Below are positions 9,013 through 17,183 of a DNA stretch of 63,624 bases, piece by piece (within the stretch, counting starts at the first letter, position 1; every line of letters begins with the position of its first letter). The notes under the pieces are model-generated. The model worked only from the letters and a program-made list of their open reading frames with translations. It was not told where the DNA came from and made no database searches. The DNA is from CAYYYP01 sp964475985 (GTDB taxonomy: Bacteria; Bdellovibrionota; UBA1018; CAYHWW01): the NCBI GenBank assembly GCA_964475985.1, contig CAYYYP010000016.1, positions 1 through 63,624 of the forward strand, written 5' to 3'. The translations under genes were made by a program, and so were the position numbers.

Positions 9013-9921
9013 TCATTCAGGTTCAACGGTGCTTGCCGGTGCACGGGCTTTATCCACCGTGGCGGGAGCCCTTACCGTAAGCTTTCCTTCAAGTCCCCGG
9101 ATGGGGCAGTAAAAACGAAAAAGCCCGGTTCGGTTTGGCATGAAAGTAATTTCCTGTACTTGCCCAGGCGTAATGCCTTTCTGCAACCCAAATTGATCAT
9201 TCATGAAACACAGGGTCAGTTGACCAGGCGTTGAGAGATAAATTTTTACGGCCGTGCCTTGATTCACGACGATGTGGGAAGGAAAAAACCCTTGCTCAGA
9301 GGCAATGAGGCTCACCTCTTGGACTACGCCGGAGAAACCCATATTTTCACTGGAAAGCCCTAGGGATCCGGGCCGCGAAGCAAGTTCTCTCAAATTCAGT
9401 TCATCCCGTACGGGGATGGGCGAAACATTTAGTTCCGCAACTAATCTATCAATATTTTTAGTTTGTGATTGGGTTGCCCTAGCGGATTTTTCTACTTCGT
9501 TTTTCGCCGTAGATTTTGCTTTATCTTCCTTACTGGGTGGAGTGACTTTTGCGCTAGCCGGCGACCGAGTCGCAGGGTTGGCCATCGATGCCTTTAAAAC
9601 TTGAGCCCCTTCCACTTGGGCATATTGCGGATCATCTAGAATATCTTCATGGGCTCGTCTCGCCTGGGCCTCTTCCGGCCGGGTGAGACGCACCTCAGAA
9701 TCGACGGCTCTACCTGAACCCGCTTCTTCGATGGTGGACTCCGATGGGTCTAGAGAAACTTCCGTTCCACCCCTCTGGGGAACGATGGCTTCAAATACCT
9801 CAGCGCAGTAACCTCTTGAGCCGGTTTGCAGCGTAATGGCCAGAATCACCAAAGCCTTGAGCCAGACCATCTGGGATCTATGCTTGCTTAATTTTATCTT
9901 TAACTTATTTGCTGCCATCAT
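9013..9921 (-). CDS. Exported cupredoxin-domain protein
   Basis: The 302-residue product has an N-terminal signal or anchor (hydrophobic segment MVWLKALVILAITLQTGS). A charged Ala/Lys/Thr-rich middle region (about 90-160) leads to a C-terminal cupredoxin domain of about 85 residues. This domain contains FFPSHIVVNQGTAVKIYL, a possible Cys in LTLCFMND, and FRFYCPIRGLEGKLTV, which resembles the Cys-centred ligand loop of plastocyanin-like proteins. A copper-binding periplasmic role is likely. The start was moved from an upstream codon to ATG 9921 because GAGGG lies about 8 bases before it. The coupling to a secretion ATPase 12 bases downstream is unexplained. Confidence 0.8.
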   Translation of the reverse strand: MMAANKLKIKLSKHRSQMVWLKALVILAITLQTGSRGYCAEVFEAIVPQRGGTEVSLDPSESTIEEAGSGRAVDSEVRLTRPEEAQARRAHEDILDDPQYAQVEGAQVLKASMANPATRSPASAKVTPPSKEDKAKSTAKNEVEKSARATQSQTKNIDRLVAELNVSPIPVRDELNLRELASRPGSLGLSSENMGFSGVVQEVSLIASEQGFFPSHIVVNQGTAVKIYLSTPGQLTLCFMNDQFGLQKGITPGQVQEITFMPNRTGLFRFYCPIRGLEGKLTVRAPATVDKARAPASTVEPE

Positions 9922-10222
9922 AAGTCCGCCCTCAAGAAACCTTTCGGCAATGTGTCCCCATCCATTGACTGGGCGCAATCTGCCCTAGGTCAAATCTACC
10001 CCAGGCGTAACTCTCGCCTAAACTCAACGACTCCCCGCATTAAATATTTTTTATGGAGGTTCGTTTTAAACAACTGTCATTTATGGTATTTCTGGAGGGT
10101 CTTTTGCGGCGCTTCTAACGGGGAAGGCCGCTTTCGCAGTGGGCAGAACCGAGTCAAAATGGGCGGCACTCTCCTTGCTTAGTCTTTCAGTAGGTCTTCA
10201 TTAAGAGGGCTTTGGAGTAAAA
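9922..10222. other. Intergenic region without a convincing gene
   Basis: About 300 bases lie between the divergent cupredoxin and 10223 genes. Both promoters should be here. An ATTAAATATTTTTTATGGAGG stretch near 10040-10060 is the most AT-rich part. A 76-codon reading frame on the plus strand has no Shine-Dalgarno and no protein-like composition, so I do not call it. No RNA structure was recognised. Confidence 0.6.
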
Positions 10223-10726
10223 ATGGAAAAAAAACCGATTTTAGAAGATGGAAATAACGGTAATTCTGCCCCGCAAATCGCCCCTGTCTTTGATCTTACC
10301 CAGCGCAGGCAAGCCATGCTGGCCAAAGAGAAATTAGAAAATCCCGCGACGCCGGCCAACCCCGCCGCAAAAATGCCCACGCCCACCTACGCTAACCCCA
10401 AGGGCCATATCGTTGACCTACGGATCATGAAGCTCCTTCGCCAGAAGGAAAAAGATTTGGTTTCCTACCGGGAGCGCATCCTGCAACTGTCTAAATCAGA
10501 TTTGTTGTCCGAACTCCTGCATTATCAGGAGGACTTCCTTAAAAATCCGCTGGATGTCATGTCTACGCTGCAGGGCCAAGAACTGATGCGAGTCCTTGAG
10601 ACCAAGGCGGAACTTGGCGAACTGCGGGAACTCTCAAGGGAGTTCAAAGCTAAACTTGATCACCGGTTGGATCAGCAGCTTTTTATTCATACCAAACGAT
10701 TGCAGAACAAGACCTCAATAAAATAA
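10223..10726 (+). CDS. Conserved-looking cytoplasmic protein, unknown
   Basis: The 167-residue product has no signal peptide or membrane helix. The first 60 residues are Pro/Ala/Asn-rich and probably disordered (PATPANPAAKMPTPTYANP). The remainder is highly charged and helical (MKLLRQKEKDLVSYRERILQ to the C-terminus), possibly a coiled-coil adaptor. GGAG lies 6 bases before the ATG, so the start is good. The family is not recognised. Confidence 0.75.
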   Translation: MEKKPILEDGNNGNSAPQIAPVFDLTQRRQAMLAKEKLENPATPANPAAKMPTPTYANPKGHIVDLRIMKLLRQKEKDLVSYRERILQLSKSDLLSELLHYQEDFLKNPLDVMSTLQGQELMRVLETKAELGELRELSREFKAKLDHRLDQQLFIHTKRLQNKTSIK

Positions 10727-10770
10727 ATTTACTATAACTAGGGAATAGTCGGCCCGGTGGGTACAAGCGG

Positions 10771-11892
10771 TCAAGGTCTACCGTGGCCATTGGCCTCTGC
10801 CTGAGAAATACTGGCCGCCGCCACAATGGTTTCAATTTCTGCAAATCTAGCAATTCCCCGAGGGCGCCACTGCACGGCCATAACCTCTGAACTCTCCCCA
10901 CTACCGCGTAAAAAATCGTAGGCTTGGGGGTAGCGTCCTGAGATTACCGTCGTAAAAAAGTAATCTAGATAGTTTAAACTGTGGGGCCGAACGGCAGCCC
11001 TAGGATCCAGTGCGGCCATGATTGCGGGCTTTGTGAAAAACTCAAAACTGTAGGCCCTCGCTTCAAGAATCGCAGCTTCCTCGCCTACTGAGAGTACCGG
11101 CAGCCCTGGGTTACTTTCGCGAAGCTCGTCGTAAAGCCTTAGTGTTTTATAATCCAAATAGTGCACGAGCTCATGGATGATCGTGAGAAATAAACCAACG
11201 CCACTATAACGCTCAGGTATCCTCAGCATCAAAACAAATTTTGGGTAAGCCTTAAGGGCTTCCTCTCCGCTTGCGTCAAATTGCATCAGAGTCGCTAGAT
11301 TTTCTTCAGCACTCTCCCTCTGCAAGGGCGCGTCGTGTGCTAAGGCCCTCAGCAATACACCACTTTTTAAGTTACGCGCGGCTTTCGGCAATGGGATCTC
11401 AGGGCCTCGGGCAATCATGAGATCAGGTGCACCAGCCTTGAGCAAATCCTTCAGTCTGGTGTTCATGGTCGGAAAAAACTCTCCAGCCTTGAGTCGATTG
11501 AATATAGAATGGCACTCTCGGGGTTCCAAGTCCTTCCAATGGACGAGCTTAATGGTGCCGTTAGCAAACCTTCGTACGATGGCATTAAATAGGACCTTTT
11601 GGTCAATGCCCCCCTCTTCATAAGACGGTAGACTTGCGCCGAAATTTTGCAACGTGGTTAAGGCCCGGGCGTGACGAAAGCCAAAGACTCCAACGTTGCG
11701 GGAAGGCGGACGGCGAAGGGCCTTTTCATCCCCCAGAACATTTAAGGCCATTCCGTCCAATATATCTTCACAATCTGGCCATTGAGCGAGCACGGCTTCA
11801 TCAATGACAGGCGGCGTCCCCATTACCAGGAACGGCATGAGCACGGAGGCTAAAACAAGAATGAAAAAGATAACTTTTCTTAGTAACGACAC
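10771..11892 (-). CDS. Exported HExxH protein, possible zinc metallopeptidase
   Basis: The product of about 373 residues starts with a hydrophobic signal or anchor (LLRKVIFFILVLASVLMPFLVMG). A central motif HELVHYLDY (HExxH) is followed about 30 residues later by GEEAAILEARAYSFEFF, where a Glu could be the third zinc ligand as in gluzincin-like proteases. The motif is preceded by the hydrophobic GVGLFLTII typical of such an active-site helix. Peptidase activity is inferred from this motif alone. The chosen start is GTG 11892. A TTG six codons upstream (11910) is the alternative, and neither has a strong Shine-Dalgarno. Confidence 0.7.
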   Translation of the reverse strand: MSLLRKVIFFILVLASVLMPFLVMGTPPVIDEAVLAQWPDCEDILDGMALNVLGDEKALRRPPSRNVGVFGFRHARALTTLQNFGASLPSYEEGGIDQKVLFNAIVRRFANGTIKLVHWKDLEPRECHSIFNRLKAGEFFPTMNTRLKDLLKAGAPDLMIARGPEIPLPKAARNLKSGVLLRALAHDAPLQRESAEENLATLMQFDASGEEALKAYPKFVLMLRIPERYSGVGLFLTIIHELVHYLDYKTLRLYDELRESNPGLPVLSVGEEAAILEARAYSFEFFTKPAIMAALDPRAAVRPHSLNYLDYFFTTVISGRYPQAYDFLRGSGESSEVMAVQWRPRGIARFAEIETIVAAASISQAEANGHGRP

Positions 11893-12074
11893 TGCGGCGA
11901 CTTCTAGCAAAATGCCCGAATAAAAGCGATTTAAAAGGCCAGTCCTTAATAAATAACTTTAATTTATAACTAAGTGCAGATGCCCGCCCCGTCGGGCGCT
12001 TGCGCAAAATTTTGCCAAAAAATCCTCAAGTTACGGCTCACTCCATCCGATCCACTCAGTAGGGTGGGTATTCT

Positions 12075-12386
12075 ATGAAATTTTTTGCTTTTTTGGGTAT
12101 TTCCCTGGGAATTCTAGGTTTCACGCTCTCGCAAAACTCGCAGGCCGGGGAAGCGGGATTCCTTCATAACGGGACGGAAGTAGTGACCTATCGGGACGGC
12201 AAAAAAGTAGGCCCAAGCGTTGCTGAATATTTGCAGAAAACCTCTGCCCGAACTCCAGCATCAGAAGAAACGCTGCCGCCCGTGATCCACTTTGAGCGCC
12301 AAGGCGGAATCAGTGGCACAACTTGCTTTGTACCTGACACCCGCTCCGGCATCAGTTGCACAAGCGGGAATGGTCAAACCAAATGA
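12075..12386 (+). CDS. Small exported protein, unknown
   Basis: The 103-residue product has a clear signal peptide (MKFFAFLGISLGILGFTLSQNSQAG) and a short mature part with two cysteines near the C-terminus (TTCFVPD and ISCTSG), perhaps a disulfide. GGGTGGG precedes the ATG. Its stop overlaps the ATG of the next gene in an ATGA arrangement, indicating translational coupling. Not recognised. Confidence 0.75.
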   Translation: MKFFAFLGISLGILGFTLSQNSQAGEAGFLHNGTEVVTYRDGKKVGPSVAEYLQKTSARTPASEETLPPVIHFERQGGISGTTCFVPDTRSGISCTSGNGQTK

Positions 12387-12889
12387 CCGCCCCCAAAAGA
12401 GCTCAACGCACTTTTGCCCGGAAGACCAAACGAGTGCGCCGTAAGCTTTTGCTTTACCCCAGGTTCCAGCTCTCCCTTATCGCTTTGAATGCTTTAGTGA
12501 TGACCGTCATGATGGCCATCCCAACGATTCAAATGCGAAGGTCCTTTCTGCATTTTCAGGAATTAGGGGAGATTGCCGCCCTGCCCCCCAACCATGACTA
12601 CTTTAAATTTTTTCGCGAGCTCCAAAATGTTTTTTTTGGTAACTTTGTAATGGCGCTGGTCATAGGCATTCTTTGCTCAGCGGTTTTTTCGCTTATAATC
12701 AGCAATAAAGTCATTGGACCCATCCTGCGGCTGCGCAATTATTTTGAGCGCATCTCAACCCAGAAAGGTTTGCCCCAAGATCCCCTTGTTTTTCGGAAAT
12801 CAGATTATTTTCATGATCTCGCTCCCACGGTAAACAAGGCCCTTGATAGAATCAAAGATGATCCGACCAAGTGGCGCGATGCCGCTTAG
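12383..12889 (+). CDS. Inner-membrane protein with HAMP-like segment
   Basis: The 168-residue product has two membrane helices (about residues 25-45 and 85-108) flanking a short periplasmic loop. A segment GPILRLRNYFERIS follows the second helix and resembles the first helix of a HAMP linker. No catalytic output domain follows, so this looks like a truncated transmembrane sensor or an adaptor. The ATG at 12383 overlaps the previous stop (ATGA). An earlier TTG gives a poorer start. It is likely co-expressed with the metallophosphoesterase 19 bases downstream. Confidence 0.75.
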   Translation: MTAPKRAQRTFARKTKRVRRKLLLYPRFQLSLIALNALVMTVMMAIPTIQMRRSFLHFQELGEIAALPPNHDYFKFFRELQNVFFGNFVMALVIGILCSAVFSLIISNKVIGPILRLRNYFERISTQKGLPQDPLVFRKSDYFHDLAPTVNKALDRIKDDPTKWRDAA

Positions 12890-12907
12890 AAAAAGAGCAA
12901 GGACCAC

Positions 12908-14476
12908 ATGAGTTCCCACAAACTCGCCACCGCACGGAAAAATAATTTTCGTCACGCAAAACATACTTTGATCATGAGCGATATCCATCTCTCAGACGCT
13001 GAACCCGCTCACCCCAGCAAACCCCTCTGGAAGCGTTACAAGCGTCGTCGATATTTTATTGATCGCACCTTCAAAACCTTCCTCGACGATTTTGAAAAAA
13101 AAGTCAGGGACGATGAGACTTCCCGCGGTGAGTCCACTAGTCCCCTAACGCCCATCGAGCTCATTTTGAACGGCGATATTTTTGATTTTGATTCAGTCCT
13201 GGCGATTCCCGAACACAAATCCTTCAAAGTGAATTGGCTTGAAAAACGACGCGGGCTCTCGGCCGAGGAAGACAAATCAAGTTTTAAAATGGAACTGATT
13301 CTGAGTGATCATCGAATATGGGTAAATACCATCCGAGATTTCATCTTGCGGGGAAACCGGGTCGTATTCATCATCGGTAATCATGACATGGAACTCCACT
13401 GGCCAAAAACGCAGGAGGTCCTAGTCCGCGCGTTGCAGTTACCGGCTGAGTTCCACGACTCCATACGGTTCTGCGAGTGGTTCTTCATTTCAAACCAAGA
13501 CACCCTCATCGAACATGGCAATCAATACGACGCCTACTGCCTTTGCTCTAACCCACTCCACCCGCTGATTAAAAAAGGTTCTCACATCTTAGTAAGGCAA
13601 CCGTTTGGCAATCTCGCCAATAAATACATGCTCAATGGAATGGGTTTATTTAACCCCCACGTCGAAAGTAATTTCATCATGTCGGCCAAAGAGTACCTGG
13701 TGTTTTTTTTCAAGTACATGATTCGCACCCAGCCCTTTTTGATCTGGACTTGGCTGTGGGGAGCCATGGTCACATTGATTACATCCGTAACGGAGGGCCT
13801 TCTGCCTTCCATGAAAGATCCTCTCATGGTGGAACTCCGCATCAGTGAGATCGCCGCGAAATCAAACTCTTCACCACGGGTAGTGCGAGCCCTGCGGGAG
13901 CTTCACATCCATCCGGCCATTTACAACCCTCTCATGATTCTCCGGGAGCTATGGCTTGATCGCGCATTTCTTTTCATCTTCATTTGCCTAGCCAGTGTTC
14001 AAATATTTTCGTTTATAAATGTTTTCACTAGGGTCTCGGCATGGTGGAGCTTAGTTCCCCTTTTGTTTTTCATGCCGTTTTTCATTTTCTACGCTCAGCG
14101 CGTCAAAAGCGACGTCATGGGAGTTCAAGAAGCCCTTTCCCATTATGCACCCATGGCCGCAAAAATTGCGCGCGTGAAACGCGTAGTGCATGGCCATACA
14201 CACCGGGAAGAACATCTCGAGATTTCTGGGGTGGAAGTGATCAACACCGGCACTTGGTCTCCGGCCTACCTTGACCCAGAATGCCGTAAACCTTACGGAA
14301 AAAAACCTTTCGCTTGGATCAGGCCTGGCCGTCTCGCGGGAGAGCCACGGCGGATCGAGCTTTACGAATGGCGGGAAGGCGAAGGCGCTGTCCTCATTCC
14401 AAGCGGAGCACATATTCCCCGGGACGAGATCCCCAAAGAAATTCCTGAAGCTACGCCTTCGGCCAAATCCGCGTAA
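12908..14476 (+). CDS. Membrane-associated calcineurin-like metallophosphoesterase
   Basis: The 522-residue product carries the full set of dimetal phosphoesterase motifs: SDIHLSD (DxH), LNGDIFDFD (GD), IGNHDMEL (GNHD), HGNQYD, and a late VHGHTHREEHL (GHxH) followed by INTGTWSP. Between the fourth and last motif lies an insertion of about 200 residues with several hydrophobic helices (about 270-295 and 350-395), probably membrane anchored. This is unlike soluble LpxH. Possible substrates are lipid-linked or nucleotide phosphoesters, and sequence alone cannot decide. AAGGA precedes the ATG. It ends a three-gene run with the two small exported or membrane proteins upstream. Confidence 0.85.
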   Translation: MSSHKLATARKNNFRHAKHTLIMSDIHLSDAEPAHPSKPLWKRYKRRRYFIDRTFKTFLDDFEKKVRDDETSRGESTSPLTPIELILNGDIFDFDSVLAIPEHKSFKVNWLEKRRGLSAEEDKSSFKMELILSDHRIWVNTIRDFILRGNRVVFIIGNHDMELHWPKTQEVLVRALQLPAEFHDSIRFCEWFFISNQDTLIEHGNQYDAYCLCSNPLHPLIKKGSHILVRQPFGNLANKYMLNGMGLFNPHVESNFIMSAKEYLVFFFKYMIRTQPFLIWTWLWGAMVTLITSVTEGLLPSMKDPLMVELRISEIAAKSNSSPRVVRALRELHIHPAIYNPLMILRELWLDRAFLFIFICLASVQIFSFINVFTRVSAWWSLVPLLFFMPFFIFYAQRVKSDVMGVQEALSHYAPMAAKIARVKRVVHGHTHREEHLEISGVEVINTGTWSPAYLDPECRKPYGKKPFAWIRPGRLAGEPRRIELYEWREGEGAVLIPSGAHIPRDEIPKEIPEATPSAKSA

Positions 14477-14544
14477 TTAATTTGCCGGAACGTTGACGTA
14501 AAAAGAAACTCCTCGTAACCCAGATCCCGGGCGGGGGGTTATTA

Positions 14545-15510
14545 ATGTTGCAATGGGGCAAGGCGATTCGAAATGGATTATTTGCGAGCATTTTTGTCGC
14601 CACAAATTTATTTTCCGCTCCTGCATTTGCCGTCGTAAGTTACACTTTCCTTACGGACCGGGAGTTTCATGTTCACGGTTTTTGGGGCAGCGGTCCCCCA
14701 CCCAGCTGGCGCAATCCTCCAGAAACTCTTCTGGCGGCAAATCGAACCGCACGGCAACGAAGCCCGCTGAATCGGTGCGAGCAATGGCGAAGAGCTGTAG
14801 AAACGAGGACGAGTCGGACTTGCGCACTCTACACCCAAGTGGATGTGATGGTCGCTTCGCGAGATGCTCTAAGCACGCGCGAGCTTGATCTCGTAACGCG
14901 CTACCATCCTTGGAACCGCAGTTTTATGCACCGGAGTTTTTCTGAGTCCATCGATGAGCTTTTCAACTCAACCGAGCGCGGTCGCTTCTTTGGTTTTCAG
15001 GCCGAAAGTGTAGCCGATATGGAAGCCTATTTTTCGTGGCTCCATGGCCAATGTTTGCTCATTCGAAATTTTATTTTTTCTTCTCACGGCATTGAAGGGC
15101 AAGTCGAGTTTAGACTTCCAAACGTAGAGCAGGTTCCTCTGCGCGAGCTCATTGAACTCTCCCAGCTGGATTGTGTTTCGGCACCAGGGGCCCACTGGCA
15201 ATTTGATGCTTGTAACTTAGCGTCAAGCGCAACTCCGGCCGCGGCCCAGCGCTTAGTCGCATTTAAAAATTACCTTTTGGATTTTGATCGCCATCCTTCA
15301 TGGTCCGTGGAGACCCGTGGTTACCGAAGGCCCCGCGGAACGCTCTTGCATATTTTGCTCAACCCCACTGATGCCTTCGTAGCCTACGATGAACCGCCGC
15401 GTGCCCAGTTGGATTTTTTCCTCGACGTGCATGATCGTGATGGCTTTCGCTTCATGTTAACCATGGGCAATCATAACGACCGCTCGCTTTTATTTACCGT
15501 AAGTCACTAA
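14545..15510 (+). CDS. Exported protein with possible caspase-fold His/Cys pair
   Basis: The 321-residue product has a signal peptide (about 1-29, ending SAPAFA). A hydrophobic strand LLIRNFIFSSHG brings His181 into an SHG motif, and about 40 residues later WQFDACNLA contains Cys223. Strand-HG and strand-DAC are the two catalytic hallmarks of clan CD (caspase, gingipain, CHAT-like) peptidases, so a distant member is possible. There is no other support and the spacing is short. Extra cysteines (78, 93, 170, 210) may form disulfides. GGGGGG precedes the ATG. The 3' end overlaps the convergent gene by 21 bases. Confidence 0.75.
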   Translation: MLQWGKAIRNGLFASIFVATNLFSAPAFAVVSYTFLTDREFHVHGFWGSGPPPSWRNPPETLLAANRTARQRSPLNRCEQWRRAVETRTSRTCALYTQVDVMVASRDALSTRELDLVTRYHPWNRSFMHRSFSESIDELFNSTERGRFFGFQAESVADMEAYFSWLHGQCLLIRNFIFSSHGIEGQVEFRLPNVEQVPLRELIELSQLDCVSAPGAHWQFDACNLASSATPAAAQRLVAFKNYLLDFDRHPSWSVETRGYRRPRGTLLHILLNPTDAFVAYDEPPRAQLDFFLDVHDRDGFRFMLTMGNHNDRSLLFTVSH

Positions 15511-16650
15511 CCACTGTTTCATAAATTGATTCGATTTAGAAAACCACCTTTGCTCAAACACGTCTTGACGGATTTGCATCGTGGAGTGCAAAGGGCCAGC
15601 CCGCAGTACCTTTTTGAAACGAGCGGGCACAAAATCTTCTATGGCATGCACGCCACCCGGTAGAGCAAGGGAAATACCCCGAAGCGCTCGCGCATAACCT
15701 AAGGGTCCGGTTTTTGATTTCCAAAGAATTTCCCAACCCGACACCAGGGCACTTAACACTTCGCCCATGGCTCGCGAGAATTCGAATGGGTCAAAGCTTT
15801 GCTTAAACTCCCGAACTACCCGCTCACCCCATTCATCAAAAAAGGGGCCAAGGGGTAATAGAAGCGATTCAAAATCCCGCAGCATCCGAGGTGCCCGCAG
15901 ACAATAGTGACGATGGTTCTCCACCGCCATAAGCGCAGTGTTCAACTGTCCCGCCCCCAGCAGCCAGAAGCGATCTGATCCCTTCATCGGAAGTTTCGCA
16001 TCCTTGCCAAGCTGCGTTGCTTGATAAATTTCAGAAAGGAATTTTGATTCCTTATATTTGTGATGAAGATTCCAAGCTTCAAGTACGCGGTCAAGATCAC
16101 CAAAATTATGGGCTACCAAAGTTGCGCAATTCACTAGTCCCAAATCATCGCCAGCTTCATGAAAAAATTTAAAAAACTGCGCTTCCCGCTTCACTTCTAG
16201 GGAAATCAACGCCTCCAAACTTTCCAGCAATTCCTTTTGGTGTTCAACATCTTTAAGCTTTGGCTGGGATAACGCCCCGTAGGCCGCTAGCGCCGTACTA
16301 AACCACTCTCCGTGATGCCCCGAAAGTTTGCGATTTCCTGAACTGTTCTCAAGCACCTGGGGCACCTCCACTACCCTGGTGGTAATGGCGGTCTCGAGCC
16401 AATCGTAGGAATCTACGACCATTTGGGCCATGGCTAGAACTTGCGATTTTTCCTTTGCTTCCTTCCAAAGTTTAAAACGAATATGCAAATCAACGTCAGT
16501 AGGTAAAAATGACGCAACGCTAATATGGTGACTCAGAAGACAAAGTTTAAAATATTCCACTAGCGATTCCGGCTGGTACGTTTCCGGTAAATGAATATCA
16601 TCAAAAAGTGCGCTTAACTTGGTGGGCCTAGTTTTCCAAAGAAACGGCAT
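15490..16650 (-). CDS. Cytoplasmic helical protein, unknown
   Basis: The 386-residue product has no signal peptide or convincing membrane helix and a predominantly helical composition. Regions rich in His and aromatic residues (GHHGEWFSTALAAYGAL, VENHRHYCLRAP) and a C-terminal GYARALRGISLALPGGVHAIEDF stand out, but I cannot assign a family. It overlaps the convergent exported-protein gene by 21 bases at the 3' end. Its 5' end faces the 16778 gene across about 130 bases. Confidence 0.75.
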   Translation of the reverse strand: MPFLWKTRPTKLSALFDDIHLPETYQPESLVEYFKLCLLSHHISVASFLPTDVDLHIRFKLWKEAKEKSQVLAMAQMVVDSYDWLETAITTRVVEVPQVLENSSGNRKLSGHHGEWFSTALAAYGALSQPKLKDVEHQKELLESLEALISLEVKREAQFFKFFHEAGDDLGLVNCATLVAHNFGDLDRVLEAWNLHHKYKESKFLSEIYQATQLGKDAKLPMKGSDRFWLLGAGQLNTALMAVENHRHYCLRAPRMLRDFESLLLPLGPFFDEWGERVVREFKQSFDPFEFSRAMGEVLSALVSGWEILWKSKTGPLGYARALRGISLALPGGVHAIEDFVPARFKKVLRAGPLHSTMQIRQDVFEQRWFSKSNQFMKQWLVTYGK

Positions 16651-16777
16651 GGCGGCCTTGACCTGGGACCTAAGGAGCCCTGGTTCAAAACCTGGCCAAC
16701 GAAGATCGTCCTTTTTTTCATCGTTTAAGATCTCCAGCTTATGGTCCTTTCAGCGAATCGAGTTATGATGAAATCCT

Positions 16778-17164
16778 ATGCTTGCTAAAAAAGAGTTTCT
16801 AAAGGAAGTCCTCGAACAAATACAAGGGGAAATTGCAAGCGGTGAAGACCAAGCCCAGTTGGCGCCGCTGAAAAAACTAGAAGTGTTGCTCAAGTTTTTT
16901 CCGGCCACTGAGTACAAAGCACCCAGTGACGTCATTTGCCCCGGCGCCGTTGCCCGCCTGAAAAGTCTACCGCATCAAATTGAAGCACTTTACTTTTTTG
17001 TGCCCCAGGCCTCTCCCTTCATTTTGAGCTGGCGGGAACAACCGCTTCAAATTTTAGGTTTAGATGCTCCTTTAGCCTTAACCTGCATGGGTAAAACTCG
17101 GGGCGAGCGGATTCAGACAGACGGGGCCAAACCCAGGACTTTTGAGGTGATTGATTTTTGTTGA
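16778..17164 (+). CDS. Small cytoplasmic protein upstream of mnmA, unknown
   Basis: The 128-residue product has no signal. A helical N-terminus (KEFLKEVLEQIQGEIASGEDQ) is followed by a mixed region with YFFVPQASPFILSW, ending in EVIDFC. It lies directly before the ferredoxin-MnmA gene (a 19-base gap, or an overlap if the TTG start of mnmA is used), so the two are likely co-transcribed. A role in tRNA thiolation or in protecting its iron-sulfur domain would be inference from position only. No clear Shine-Dalgarno. Confidence 0.7.
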   Translation: MLAKKEFLKEVLEQIQGEIASGEDQAQLAPLKKLEVLLKFFPATEYKAPSDVICPGAVARLKSLPHQIEALYFFVPQASPFILSWREQPLQILGLDAPLALTCMGKTRGERIQTDGAKPRTFEVIDFC

Positions 17165-17183
17165 TGGTGTAAATGCCGAAGGG

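Noticed and set aside
7870..9921. Complete Tad pilus locus
   Set aside because: Only the CpaF ATPase is present. No flp, tadB/C, cpaB or cpaC gene is in the window.
9952..10182. 76-codon plus-strand ORF in the largest intergenic region
   Set aside because: No Shine-Dalgarno and a composition unlike a protein.
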